Source of the DNA: Margaritifera margaritifera
Lineage: Eukaryota > Mollusca > Bivalvia > Unionida > Margaritiferidae
DNA: 64,000 nucleotides
NCBI GenBank assembly: GCA_029931535.1
Contig: JAQPZY010001372.1
Span: forward strand, 1,833,501-1,897,500
Reading direction: 5' to 3'
The number at the start of each line of letters is the position of its first letter. Within the stretch, counting starts at the first letter, position 1. The notes under the pieces are model-generated. The model was not told the origin of the DNA. It worked only from the letters and a program-made list of their open reading frames with translations, and made no database searches. Below are positions 36,401 through 47,034 of this stretch, one piece after another. Both the position numbers and the translations under genes were made by a program.

Positions 36401-36996
36401 CCTACAATTTGACCAGTAATAGGACTAGTAATTGGACCAGTAATTGGACCAGTAATTTGACCTGTAATTGGACCAGTAATTGGACCAGTCACAACATTGT
36501 ACTTATTCACCCAGTGAAATCTCGCACAAAAACCATCTGTTCTTTGTCATCTTACTGAACGGGAAATTCTCATCTATTTTCGTACATAAGTTACTCTTTT
36601 TTTGGAGCAAAATTAGTCCATCTACAAGACGGAAAAGGGCGACACTGATCCCTCTCTTGCTCCGATGCCGAACAATATGTCAGTTTAATATACAGTAGCA
36701 AAATAACAGTTTTCAGTACATGGTGTTTGGTCTGTGTTTTCTTTTAATTTTCAACGGGAACAACTCAACTATGTTTGAATTGTATAAATGTACACTATTG
36801 TTTTTCTTCTTTTGTAGCGATCTGCGCCATGATAGCTTTTGCGATATACGCTGGGAATGCGACAGGTAACTTCAGCAAGTTCCATGCCGCCTTCTACATC
36901 ACCATCGTTGCTTTCGTCCTCGGACTTTTGACCGGAATTCTGGGAATTCTAGACTTTCTAGGGGTCTTTGGTGGGAAAGTGGGGTCAGCAAGCTAG
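28025..36996 (+). CDS. Claudin/PMP22-superfamily four-transmembrane protein (spliced, 180 aa)
   Basis: Join 28025-28244, 34048-34191, 36818-36996 gives 180 aa. Both introns are GT-AG and phase 1 (junction residues D74 and A122). The start follows 'acaagaaaa'. Membrane segments are at about 10-31, 82-101, 109-133 and 147-171, with short cytoplasmic ends. The first extracellular loop has the claudin signature W33...GLW(50-52)..C55........C64, which fits W-x(17-22)-W-x2-C-x(8-10)-C; the Cys pair should form a disulphide. R80 follows in the usual 'WFRAVRAF' block. The second loop carries N-glycosylation sequons at N135 and N139. Family members build septate or tight junctions or act as membrane adaptors; which applies here is unknown. 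Length is slightly under the usual 200-230 aa and there is no C-terminal -YV PDZ ligand, so it is claudin-like and not a canonical claudin. Confidence 0.9.
28245..29401. other. Claudin-like gene intron 1, 5' part
   Basis: Contains a pyrimidine-rich 'ctatctatc/ctgtctgtc' stretch at 28250-28440, giving small overlapping frames, and an A-rich run at 28966-29050. No other exon is seen. Confidence 0.7.
29402..32804. repeat. 43-bp minisatellite in intron 1, about 79 copies
   Basis: The unit is 'aaatggaaataatcactggc' plus 'atggattagaatggcttagaacc' (43 bp). Copies alternate gacatgg/ggcatgg and vary mildly (gagtgg, aacgga, tataat). Between about 30245 and 30510 several neighbouring units carry 1-3 base insertions or deletions, unlike units elsewhere. 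Since 43 is not a multiple of 3, no long frame arises. Confidence 0.97.
33409..33464. repeat. (CA)n microsatellite
   Basis: About 28 ca dinucleotides. Confidence 0.96.
33574..33708. repeat. 46-bp tandem triplication
   Basis: Three nearly identical units of 'cagctatttctagcagttgc' plus 'ccagtgttatccataattgtattgta'. Confidence 0.95.
34048..34191 (+). CDS. Claudin-like gene, coding exon 2
   Basis: Encodes residues 74-121 plus the first base of codon 122: the 'WFRAVRAF' block, TM2, a short cysteine- and lysine-rich loop ('HTCSKSEKK') and most of TM3. Acceptor 'tttcag|ac', donor 'g|gtaagg'. Confidence 0.9.
34192..35020. other. Claudin-like gene intron 2, 5' part
   Basis: Unique AT-rich intronic sequence with no further exon recognised. 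Confidence 0.7.
35021..36489. repeat. 12-bp minisatellite in intron 2, about 122 copies
   Basis: The unit is 'ggacctgtaata' with variants ggaccagtaata, ggacctgtaatt and ggaactgtaata. Because 12 is a multiple of 3, frames stay open on both strands ('GPVIGPVI' on +, 'GPITGPIT' for 506 codons on -, and a 'CNRTCNWT' type). These are intronic simple-sequence artefacts. The aaactg/aggaac variants recur at longer spacing (for example near 35447, 35531 and 35701), so larger blocks have been copied. Confidence 0.97.
36490..36817. other. Claudin-like gene intron 2, 3' part
   Basis: Unique sequence ending in a strong polypyrimidine tract and acceptor, 'gtttttcttcttttgtag' at 36800-36817. Confidence 0.8.
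36818..36996 (+). CDS. Claudin-like gene, coding exon 3
   Basis: Encodes residues 122-180: the end of TM3, the second extracellular loop with sequons 'NAT' and 'NFS', TM4 and a short tail ending 'GKVGSAS'. The stop is tag at 36994-36996. Confidence 0.9.
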
Positions 36997-37575
36997 AAAT
37001 TCGGAGTGATTCGTAATGTTCATAAGCTTCGTGCACTGGAAGAAAACAAAACAAATGGATATGTTTCGCCACATCTGTGATACCTCTACCCTAAAGGCAT
37101 TGACTGTGAACGGCTTGTCTGCGATTGATTTGGAACATCTTTAATTTGTGATAGCTCTATGCAGTTTGAAAAGATTCCGTTCTTAAATTACACGGACAAA
37201 ATATTTGTTGTCAATTTCTTTTAGAATATTTATCTTATTTTTACCTTGAAAATATTTTTAAGGCATCGCGTGTGCCTTTACTGTAGGCCGAAGGTCCAGT
37301 ATGCATTAAAAAATTAAAGAAGTATCATCATCATCGGCGTTCTCGTTGTCATCATCGATGTCACACCATCATCATCATCATCATCATCATCAGTAACATC
37401 ACCATCATCTCCATCCTCCTCCTCCTCCCCCTCATCGTCATCATCATCAGCAGCACAGATTTCTATTCTGAGGATTGTCTTTTGATTTTTAGTATCTGCT
37501 GCTCCATTTGTTCCATTCCTCTGTCAATTTTTTCTTGAGCTTATTATATAATAAAAATGTATATCCTATTGAGTA
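36997..37575 (+). other. 3' UTR of claudin-like gene with candidate poly-A signal
   Basis: The first canonical 'aataaa' after the stop is at 37550-37555. The interval includes a (tca)n run at 37322-37455. The cleavage site is inferred, not seen. Confidence 0.5.
37322..37455. repeat. (TCA)n microsatellite, interrupted
   Basis: Imperfect tca/cat triplets with cct and gtc interruptions. Confidence 0.9.
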
Positions 37576-39795
37576 CTGCTTTCCCCAGGAACGGAGTGCA
37601 AAGATACAAGCAAGAACATACAAGCATCAACACGTAGACTAAATTCTTGAAATTAGCTTTCGTTTGTGAATCCCAGTCCTGATGCTGAGATAAGTAGACA
37701 GGAAATATATTAAGCCGGAGATGATCACATAGAAAAGGATGTAACGCAAAACGCCCAACTTGCCAACACAGAAAATAAATGGACTGAAAATTGAATGGAT
37801 ATGATACAAAATGTTTCTAATGACATTATTAGACAAAAACTATTAGAGGAATAATTGTAGCATTTCTTGAAATATTTTAAGCACATTTTTGCGGATCAGC
37901 TGTAAGCCTTCGAATCTTATTGGTATGTCTATGTCACTTGTTATATCTTTTGGATTGTCATTGTTTATTTACGATATACACTAGTCCGTTTGTTTTGTGA
38001 ATTCAATTTTCTTACGATCAGTACTATTGTATTTACAAATGCAGTAATAAAATTACATTCAAAGTTTTCAACATTTTTAAAGATTTATATTCCTAGATTA
38101 CTTTAGACGGAACAAGCAGTATTTAATTACGGCTACCATTTAAGTTATAAAACCCCGAGTACAGGACAGCTGTCATAATGGTTTATAAACAAACCGAGCT
38201 AAAGAAATAAAGAATAATAGTGGTTGCACGGGCATCACTGATTTTGGTAATGCTTCTTTCTTAGAAGATTTTTGTGAAGTATGACTTTTTAAAGGTATTG
38301 GTTGATAGTTATCGCGATATATTTTAAAAGATACTCTATAGGTCTGTTGTTTGTAATTTCAAACTTTTTTAGATTTTGTTTCTTGAATTTTCATCACAGA
38401 TCAAAATCTCAACATTTTTAAAGTTTTGGACTTTTGGGTCAAACTTCTAAAATTTTCTACCTATAGATTTCTGTTCGAAAATGTAAATTTCCAAATTTTA
38501 AAAGTTTAGATATGTGAACTAATTTCTAAAAATCTAAAAGTTTTAGATATTTGAAAGTTTGATTTTCTCGAACTTTCATTTCTTAAATTTTTCTTTTAAA
38601 AAACATTCAAAGGTGTTAAGCATTTTCGTCTTTTCATTGAGACCGAGCGTATACATTGGACATTTCCTCTCTCAGATTTTATATCCCCCGGTTAATTTTT
38701 TGAGCATTTTAAAAATGCCGTAGTTTAACCTTAGCTCCGAATATGGTGTATGGAGCTAATGAATAAATACATAATAAAATAAATAGAGATAAATAAAAAA
38801 TTTACAATAATTGGTGTGAGGTGCTATTCATTAAGGCCATATTATATTGGTCATATCAAATAGATATCAATTGTATATTCGGTCATATCAAAGATGTATC
38901 AACTGTATATTTGGTCATAAAATAAAAGATATTTTAAATTGGATCATTTAGCAAGTGATCAAAAGTTGTGAACTTCCTCAAAGAAAAATATAAAATTTAA
39001 TGTTTTAGAAAAAAGAAGCTGGAAAAAATCTTAATTCTAAGAAATATGCACCGTCTGAGAAATATACACCGTCTAATAAATAAGCGCCGTCTAATAAATA
39101 TGCACCGTCTGATAAATATACATATATAATATACTGAGGGCACATATATCAATTAAATGAATAAATGCTTGCTCTGCTCTCTGTCTACTAGCTTACATAA
39201 CCACGTGCTTTAGGATACACATTAGTTTAAATACCTAAAATGACTTAGAACCAACAAAGATGATAACAATCATAAACTCACTTTTTACTAATTGGGTCGT
39301 CATGTACATTTTTGTCAATCAGGTTTATGTTCCCGTTTTGGTCATTACTCCATGTACTTCGGTCATATGACTTCAGATGAAGACAGCATTAACTGTACAT
39401 TGTAATTATAGAAAATGCACTTTAAGTTTCATTCGTGCCTTAAAAAAATATACAAAGTGAGTAAAAATGTACACTAAAAGTTTATTAAAACCATCTGCTC
39501 TGTTTTAAAGATATGACTGATTAATTTTAAACATTTATGTCTATAGTCTTATCTACAGTAGTTGCCATGGACAAAGTTGTCACGTCGCTAAATCAAATCC
39601 GGTCTATAGTCGATACATTAATCAAATGTTACGCGACAATAACCTTTGTCTTGAAATTGTTGAAAATAGTGTAAACTGGAAACGTAACCTCAACGACATT
39701 GTTGTAATTTTATGGTAGGTGCTACATCAGTCTAACCACACCCCTGTACGCGAGAGCATGACCAAAAGATCCAACAATAGGCATTCATATCAAAA
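37576..39795. other. No gene recognised; short local repeats
   Basis: Strongly AT-rich. There is a low-complexity 'aaatttttaaaagtt'-like stretch at 38340-38620, a short 'tcggtcatatcaaa' tandem at 38845-38930 and about five 18-bp units of 'gcaccgtctgataaatat' at 39045-39120. Confidence 0.5.
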
Positions 39796-39809
39796 TACAA
39801 AATGAGTTT

Positions 39810-40170
39810 AAAATGTGTAAGCTTGGACGGTTGCTGAAGGAGTGCGCTTCTCCTCGCGGCTCTGGGCTATGCACTTTTCGTCGACTGCTATAAAGATACC
39901 TCTGGTGTTTGCACTTATCTCAGACTTTAGCTGATTATTGCGATCCATCTCCTCCCGAATGAGCAAAATCTCCTGATCTGAAATCTCTTTGTCGGTAAGC
40001 GCTTTTGAGACGAGCTTATGAACAGCGGTCGTGCATATATGTTCATGCATGTTGTGCAGCCTACCATTCAACCTTCCTGTCAATAAAGAATCTAAGGAAA
40101 TCGAGACGCCCTCAAGCGCTAAGGCTATAGGCGCGGCAATTATGGTGGAGAAGAGGGAAATACTAGCAAT
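39810..40170 (-). pseudogene. Polinton-associated membrane/helical protein remnant, copy 2
   Basis: On the - strand a hydrophobic stretch ('STIIAAPIALALEG', near 40150-40110) is followed by a helical charged domain with 'VSKALTDKEISDQEILLIRE' and 'MDRNNQLKSEI'. The copy at 59930-60390 has 'STIITAIAVALDHS', then 'SNALCDGAISDEEFKLILFE'. The shared layout is one membrane segment, then an 'ISDxE' helical block, in both elements. Function is unknown; in comparable elements it may be a virion membrane or scaffold protein, which is inference. Confidence 0.6.
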
Positions 40171-40352
40171 ACTGTCGTACCATCTTTTTGATTAACTGTA
40201 GATGCACCGGCGCGATGAGCCAGAATAAATTCACCTATTGCCAGTATAGCCCAGACCATCTGCTTGCCTCTACAATTTCAATTATGTGACTTTTACTATT
40301 CTCAGCACAACTAATTTACGCTACGTGCATCTGATCTTCAGTCGCAGCTCAA

Positions 40353-40515
40353 CCTCTCCATATCCTTGGTATTATATGGACTCTCCATATCCTTGGTAAT
40401 ATATGGACTCTCCATATCCTTGGTATTATATGGACTCTCCATATCCTTGGTATTATATGGACTCTCCATATCCTTGGTAATATATGGACTCTCCATATCC
40501 TTGGTAGTATATGAA
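40353..40515. repeat. 27-bp minisatellite, 6 copies
   Basis: The unit is 'ctctccatatccttggtatt' plus 'atatgga'. It stays open on the - strand with a 9-residue period ('TKDMESPYI'). It sits inside the decayed Polinton. Confidence 0.95.
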
Positions 40516-40584
40516 AAGCTTATCGCCGGCAGAGCATGACACATCACATTTTCAGCTAAACGAACAGTTGTCATGTCCGACTAC

Positions 40585-40985
40585 TTGAACGAAAGTTGAC
40601 GCCGCCTTGCTTTTGTGTTTTCCCACAACTATAACTGTTCGCTTTGGGAGCTGTGCGGTTGTTGTTTTTCCCGATATGGCGATATAAACCGACTGCCTCG
40701 GGAAACATGCAGTATCTCTTTTTCCTGACCCAGAGATACAGTTTTTGTTCTCTTTTTGTTGTCTTTTTTTTCAACAAGCTGTCGTAATTGTATCAGCTTT
40801 GGGCTTGATACAATGGCCGTTCCGATCGATCAATATATTTGCACATGTCCAAACTGCCCGTGGATGACTGTCTGCATGACAGTAGAATCTATGTCACGGA
40901 ATCTTTCGTATAAATGCCATATGTTCTTAACGAGTTCAGCAAGCTGCTCGTTCGTCGGCTTTATTATGCTTTAGTCCCAATGAGA
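40585..40985 (-). pseudogene. Unidentified Polinton coding fragment
   Basis: A - strand frame at about 40968-40835 reads 'KPTNEQLAELVKNIWHLYE' and on to 'VIHGQFGHVQIY', soluble and helix-like, then breaks. I do not recognise the family. Confidence 0.3.
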
Positions 40986-41084
40986 AAAGTACGGTTCTCT
41001 GCCATTTAGCCTTCCCGTGAAGCCTCTGGGGTTATATTCCCATTTTGACATTAGATAGTCCGACACGACCAGCCTGACATTTTC

Positions 41085-41340
41085 ATTTATACGTAAACGT
41101 AAAACATGGCACCGTGTGTCTTTTCCAATGAAGTAATAACGTCCATCCAATATGACTCTTTAGCACTAACTGATTCAGATAAAGCGTGCACGGAGAACGT
41201 TTGCCGACTGAGTCTAAAAGAATAGCTATATGATTTCTATAAGATGGCTGAATGAGATAATTTAAAACCCCTTTATGTGGTATTTTACCAACTGCAACGA
41301 GAGTTTCGCGAAGGTCTGTCCAACCAATGTCCTAGTCGTA
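41085..41340 (-). pseudogene. Unidentified Polinton coding fragment
   Basis: The - strand is open for about 80 codons and contains 'DIGWTDLRETLVAVGKIPHK' and 'LLDSVGKRSPCTLYL'. Composition and uninterrupted length suggest former coding sequence, perhaps a structural protein. No family is assigned. Confidence 0.35.
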
Positions 41341-41377
41341 CGAACATTCAATTATATCAATTATAGGCACTTGACTC

Positions 41378-41908
41378 TCAGTTAATCGAGAAAACAATAC
41401 ATTTGGCAGTTATGATATTAAAACTGACAGATGTCAAAATAGCTTCAAGTAATAGTTCTATCATCTCTTGAGATGCAGCCAACGTGGTAATACGTAGATT
41501 CATCACCCACTTTATGGCAGTGCATACGGAAATGGCAGTAATTGTCACCTTCCCAGGAGTTAAAATGCGAAACCTCTCCGTGCCATACATGATATTAACT
41601 GTCAACGTTAACACAGTTCTAGCCTCATAGGTAATACGGGCTGAAAGGCTTCTTATCTCTCCAACATAATGACGTATATGCGATACAACCAAGCTAGTTT
41701 GATGCTGAAATTGGTTTACACCAGGGTCTGTAGTGTAGAAGTTTGTTAATTCGATACTGCTGATTGTAGTTGCATAGTCAGGTCGGGCATCGCCTGCCCC
41801 GGTAAGTAACAGTAAATTCCCTTCTGGTGTATCAGGCGGCCGAGCAGATATACTCATCCCCCGGCCGTGAAGGCAGATGGCAAGAGCTGTGTGGACAGCG
41901 GAGGGCAT
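41378..41908 (-). pseudogene. Unidentified Polinton open frame (176 codons)
   Basis: This is the longest non-repetitive open frame on the - strand of this element. It contains 'LTGAGDARPDYATTISSIEL', 'YVGEIRSLSARITYEA' and 'RILTPGKVTITAIS', a beta-rich composition that could fit a capsid or fibre protein. No confident homology by eye. The N-terminal Met may lie outside the true gene. Confidence 0.4.
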
Positions 41909-42041
41909 CAGCTCAGATGCATCTGGACGTGTCTTCAGACGTCTTTACATTGTCGTGCCATTGGATTCAGACAGGCCTGAACGAGAGAGTGAGGGGGACT
42001 CTGCGCAACTTTCCCTCACTTAAATCCAACTCACGCGCAAG

Positions 42042-42540
42042 TCATGACACTATTTCCCTCCTCCGCCACATACCTTCAAGTCCTGTGGCGATGGGCGAAC
42101 GGTAAAGCAGCATTCCATCTTTGACATTTACTCCATCATGAAATTTATGAATTACGACAACATTAACACAAACATCATCAGTCCGACGGATGACATTATT
42201 CACACGCTTTGCTTCAAAAACATTAAAATATTCAAAGTAAGGAGGATCTTCATCGCCTTCTAATTGTATTTGCAGTATATCATGACCGGTACTCCCAAAT
42301 GCCCTCTCGACATGCATGTTAGCAGAAACAAGCCAAAACTTGCCTATTGTTTGTATGCACTCCTTTTGGCGATATCACTGGGAGAGTCGCCAATATATAC
42401 CATATAATCAAACCAGAGTTTTGCATAGGCATGCTTGGGGTAAATTGTGGAAATGTAATGCCCCGAGACATAGGGAATTATGCCAGCTGATCCAGATATA
42501 ACGTCTTTGACAATCTTTCCAGGGTCTAAAACCTCTTTAT
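42042..42540 (-). pseudogene. Unidentified Polinton coding fragments
   Basis: The - strand has 'MHVERAFGSTGHDILQIQLE' with an acidic stretch and 'KFHDGVNVKDGMLLYR' (42317-42042). Upstream are 'GIIPYVSGHYIS' and 'KLWFDYMVYIGDSPSDIAKR' (about 42500-42370) in another frame. A capsid-type protein is possible but unproven. A poly-A run at 42547-42572 interrupts the region. Confidence 0.3.
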
Positions 42541-43009
42541 TACTTCAAAAAAAAAAAAAAAAAAAAAAAAAATGTCCTCAGGTTCGTTAGTGTAGGGTCT
42601 GTCAACCTTATGAGCATGCGTAGTTATTGCAGTCTGTAGGTTGATGGATGAGTCTGTGACATGGCCACCACTAAAAATATTGTTACCTTTTTCACCGTTG
42701 AATCAGAAACAGCAAGCATGAGACAATCCTTGGACTTTAAGTTATTGCGTGCCAAAATCCCTAATTCACAACCAGAAGTTACCATATTCTCCTCCGCTTC
42801 TGCTACTAATTGTTTATTTTTTGGTTGAGCTCAGTCTGCAGGTTTAGCAAAGAGTCTGACCACTTTACCCAATAAAGTGGCTACTTAACCAGCTTCTGCA
42901 CTAGAAACTTTACTCATGAAGTTAGAATTCGTCTCGTCTAGTACAAACAAATGTTATTGACCTTCCAGACCATTTAGTGAGTCCATTAGGGCCGAATGTC
43001 ACTAGGTTG

Positions 43010-44290
43010 TTTTAGACGTCTTTTACGACTGGCTTATCAAACTTTTCGTTGAGTGTGTTTATCGGGGACTTTGTATTCTGCACATGTTCTACGAACTTGG
43101 GATTGTTACCAGCAGTCGCACTGAAGACGCAACGCATTATTTGCTCTATAGAAAACTGCAAATCTGTGACCACACCATCAGATCTGATAATCACCACGTA
43201 ATTTTCAGAATTGTCTGTAGAGTTTGCATCGAGCTATCCATTCTCGCGGGCAGTTTTATTTCAGGTTCTCCTCGCTTAACTGAGGGATGTTACCCGAAGC
43301 TACGTTTGTGAAGGCACGCATTATCCCTGTTGTCGGTACTGATGATGTAGTTCCAGGCGTTCCTGCAAAAACTATACTAGTCATTGGCCTGCCAGAATCC
43401 TTGATATCTCAGTTCAAGGCCAAACACCACGACGTTATTTTCATTTCTATGAAGAGCAGGCTTGTCATTCTTATTGTTAAGCGTGTTGATAGTAGACTCT
43501 ATGTTTTCCACCTAAGCACGTACTAGTATCTGTGCCAGAGACCTTGAGGAAGGCTTCTGTTGTAAATATCGCAGCTGCATTGTTTTTAACTCCTGCCACG
43601 CGGTCTATAATGTTTGGGGCAACACCATCGAGCTCAGCTTTAGTTTCAAAGCTGTTTGCTCCAAATTGCAGTTTTCCATCGACTGTAAAGAACAGTGTAC
43701 CTGTCTGTATACGCATACCATCGCTCGTAACTTCGAATCCTCTGTCTGGTGCAACGCGTTCATGACCTGTTTAGTCCCAAGGATCCGTAGGCCTTGGTGA
43801 ACTTGGGGTGTCATCTCCAGCTGCTGTTCCAGTAGTGGTATGTCTGCAATATATGATCTCTCCTGTCCACGTGTAAGGCACTACTAGCCCTTATTAAGAA
43901 GTTGGGGTCCAAACATTTGAAAGGATGGACTACAGCGTGTACGATGCTGATGAATACTGCACCTTGACTTGTGACCATGCCGTCTTTACATTGCCAGCGG
44001 ACAATGAAGTGGAACGACAAACTGTGTTTTGAATCTTCTTGTCGGTAACAAGATCGAATTGGTGCTTCATAAAACGGGCACGCCGGAGAATAATGAAAAC
44101 GATATTTCCTGATGGACTACCTGATAGTTGTAGAGCGTCCTTCAAACGACCCAAATTGGTAATTGGTACGTGATTTTTATGAAGAAATTTCAGAGAAGCC
44201 GGTTTATGAAGATGCCATCTGCCAGATATTAACGCCAGACAGGGTACCCTCGCCTGAGAAACACAAAACAACAGGTCAGACATTTTGTCT
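43010..44290 (-). pseudogene. Unidentified, possibly fibre-like Polinton fragments
   Basis: - strand pieces in different frames include 'MRIQTGTLFFTVDGKLQFGA' with 'ETKAELDGVAPNIIDRVAGV' (43716-43477), 'IIRSDGVVTDLQFSIEQIM' (about 43190-43130), and 'HVPITNLGRLKDALQLSG' (about 44175-44120). Short beta-strand-like repeats and 'DG' turns suggest a fibre or spike, but this is inference. Multiple stops and frameshifts. Confidence 0.3.
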
Positions 44291-44593
44291 GCAGGAAAAT
44301 TGAATTCGGACAGATTAAAGCCTTGGTTTACCTCAAGCCGTCACGCATTTGTGACGCATCTCTATGCCTCAGACACCGCTAGCACAGCCCACGCTAGTAG
44401 GCGATGTTAAAACTGTTTTACCAACCGTCGTGGGATTATTTAATAATGGCAAGCATTGGTTTGCTGTAATCGATCAAAATGACGATGTATGAAACCATCG
44501 GGGCAAACCCCAAAAATTTTTAATAAAAAAATTTAGTTAAAACTTACAATAAGATTTTGTGTTTTTTTTTAATTTTTAATACGAGCTTTCTGT

Positions 44594-44764
44594 GATGGAG
44601 TCTCGTAAAATTGCAACCAATCCTGAGATGTTGGCTATAGCCAAAAGACTGGCATCTCCATCGCCCGCTGTTGACCTACACAAAAATCAACAGATAAAGT
44701 TCCCGTTGGCTTTGGCATTGTTCTTTGCCGATTGTCAGCGTGAGATACGTGCCCACATGTCATA
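44594..44764 (+). CDS. Short open frame, 56 codons, unknown
   Basis: Starts atg at 44594 ('MESRKIATNPEMLAIAKRLA') and ends taa at 44762-44764. Coding-like composition, opposite strand to the polymerase fragment. It may be a small Polinton gene or chance. Confidence 0.2.
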
Positions 44765-44769
44765 AACGA

Positions 44770-45015
44770 CTTATCAGCAACCAAATGGCGTAGTTTGTCG
44801 GCTTTTTGTCAACTAGGATTGGATTTCGTCGGTTCTCCATTGTCTTGCCAAGTACAATGATGTTCATGAGCTTCAAGAAGTTCTTTTCAAACTTAAACTT
44901 GTCTTTTGTTTTTTGCTTGCAAGTCCATGTTGAGCTTGATGTAAGGATCCATCAACGTGCTTTCAATCAGTTGATGCACTGGAAATAATGCATGATTTCG
45001 ACCAATACAAACATG
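44770..45015 (-). pseudogene. Polinton-type family-B DNA polymerase fragment
   Basis: The - strand reads 'DPYIKLNMDLQAKNKRQV' (about 44955-44890), then after a frameshift 'FEKNFLKLMNIIVLGKTMEN' (about 44900-44835). The 'K..N...GKTMEN' pattern is motif B of protein-primed family-B polymerases of Polinton/adintovirus type, which replicate the linear element DNA. The usual Asn-Ser/Val-Phe-Gly core is altered to 'NIIVLG'. Exonuclease, palm motifs A and C, and the thumb are absent, so this is a small relic. The homology block of duplication A begins inside it at about 44967. Confidence 0.68.
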
Positions 45016-45694
45016 GGATTCCATTCAGTGCAAAAGAGGCACTAACCGGCAGTAGCCTTTGGATCCCCTTTCTCTGTTTGGGTCAAAGCATCATTTTCAG
45101 CAACGAAAGCTCCTGTGGTGACGATATGATATGGCAGCTTGCATACCTACCTAGGAAGGTCAAAAGGTAAAAACCAAATACTATTATGTGTAGTCGTCTA
45201 ACAATAGCATTCTAGCACCATATTATGTACTCACATAACACATAACGAATCGAGTCATAACCATACACTCATATTTAAAAAAACATCAAAGATATTACAA
45301 CAGCATTAAATAAATATTCCATATAAATAATATTACATACAAATTTGCATACACATATAACGTAGCAGACACACAGACACACAGACGGAAGGAAATGTGA
45401 ATAATCATAAGGAATAATTGAATTCGATATTAATGCATCAATAAATATTTGTGTTAATATGGGATAAGTGAGATATTCCGCAAATTTGATATCATTTGGC
45501 ACGTGCACAGGCCCGAGGGGGCCTTTGGATTACTAAGTTAAACAGCATGAAAAGATCTTAAATTCATCGCCTATCCCGTGTGTAGTACTTAACGATAGTG
45601 TTTAGGCACATGTTTTCTCTCTCTCTCTCTCCAAATTGGTAACGGCGCGGGTATGAAGTTTAGCCCAATGTCAGGGGGATAAAGGACACTTTAG

Positions 45695-45698
<4 letters not shown>

Positions 45699-45771
<73 letters not shown>
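45699..45771. repeat. (AT)n microsatellite
   Basis: About 36 at dinucleotides. Confidence 0.96.
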
Positions 45772-45772
<1 letters not shown>

Positions 45773-46575
45773 CTGTAACCAACTTGAGCTGTATAAGACT
45801 CGTGTTTTGCAAAGTGCTAGAAAAGCTAAGACTTATGCTTTTGTCATATAGAACACTATCACATTGTGTTATAAGTGTAATTTTAAGTCGGTAAAATTTG
45901 CTTTTGATTTGAATCAATATAAAGCTGAAAGGTGAAAAGTACAAATGAAAATACGAACCACATACGGGTCCCATTATAATTTATTAATAAGTCCTATTTA
46001 AATCACTGAGTAATTTTTTCAAACAGGAACAAAGAAATGTTTTTCAAGATGAGTTAGCGGAGGGGTCAATTAAAGACTGACATTAGAGAAAACCAGTAAA
46101 TGCAGTAAATAGTGGTCTGCACATACAGAGGCTGTCAATGCTGAATTGCAATAAGCATATGATAACAGAGGCGGAATACAACTTGACAAGTAAATACGAA
46201 ACATCTTACAAGTGAATTAATCTACAAACATACATATATAGATATAGACCTACTGCAGAATAACACAGTAGGCCGTACATAGTACTAGTTAATACAAAGA
46301 GATACCTGCTTTTGTAGTAGACCCAATGAACTTTGATCTAATTTTAGTGTTTGTTTTGAAATCACCTAAGCGAATCTACATTGGCATGGTTCGCAATGCA
46401 AGCTGCTTTATTGCTTGGAATTTTGAACACGTTTTATACACCTTTTATACTTTTTGAGGCATGTAAAACAATGCCCACCAAATAACTTTATTTTATATAT
46501 TTAAGGTCACTTGCATGTAAATCTTTTGCTCTCTTAATGTACATTTGCTTTTCTCGCCAAGATAAATTGTTCGGT

Positions 46576-46608
46576 GTGTGTGTGTGTGTGTGTGTGTGTG
46601 GGGGGGGC
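46576..46608. repeat. (TG)n(G)n tract
   Basis: Short gt run followed by poly-G, at the place of the G-rich stretch 15000-15030 in copy 1. Confidence 0.9.
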
Positions 46609-46689
46609 TATAAATGCGTATCTATGTATTGTAACATGAATAAGCAACAAAAACGACAGGTAATCAGCCAAAGGAACGACGATTTACTG

Positions 46690-47034
46690 AAAATGATTTA
46701 AAATCAACCAACACTGCACAAATTGAAACTGAAAATGATTTAAAATCAACCAACACTGCACAAATTGAAACTGAAAATGATTTAAAATCAATCAACACTG
46801 CACAAATTGAAACTGATAATGATGTAAAATCAACCAACACTGCACAAATTGAAACTGAAAGTGATTTAAAATCAATCAACTCTGCACAAATTGAAACTGA
46901 AAATGATTTCAAATCAACCAACGCTGCACAAATTGAAACTGAAAATGATTTAAAATCAATCAACACTGCACAAATTGAAACTGAAAGTGATTTAAAATCA
47001 ATCAACGCTGCACAAATTGAAACTGAAAATGATC
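46690..47034. repeat. 42-bp minisatellite, about 8 copies
   Basis: The unit is 'aaatgatttaaaatcaacca' plus 'acactgcacaaattgaaactga' (42 bp, 14 codons), open on the - strand for 113 codons. The paralogous site at about 15090-15135 has one diverged unit. Confidence 0.95.

Larger units (their letters stand above)
39810..45015 (-). mobile_element. Decayed Maverick/Polinton-like element, copy 2 (- strand)
   Basis: This 5-kb block is GC-richer and denser in open frames than its surroundings. Read on the - strand it starts with a family-B polymerase fragment (45015-44770) and ends with the same helical membrane protein (40170-39810) that closes the element at 53.2-60.5 kb, in the same order and polarity. 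The part between contains coding-looking but unassigned fragments. Neither end nor a terminal inverted repeat was resolved. All genes are broken. Confidence 0.6.

Noticed and set aside
34990..36558. 506-codon 'GPIT' repeat frame and the antisense 'GPVI' and 'CNRT' frames
   Set aside because: A 12-bp simple array inside an intron of the claudin-like gene; frames are by-products of unit length.
44300..44490. Possible second adenain-like protease ('NNGKHWFAVID' on +)
   Set aside because: Only a short HW-type block with a stop right after and no Asp or Cys block nearby. It is also on the opposite strand to the rest of that element.
44988..45170. 60-codon + strand frame next to the polymerase relic
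   Set aside because: It lies antisense to and across the duplication edge. The paralogue at 11.75 kb does not keep the frame open.
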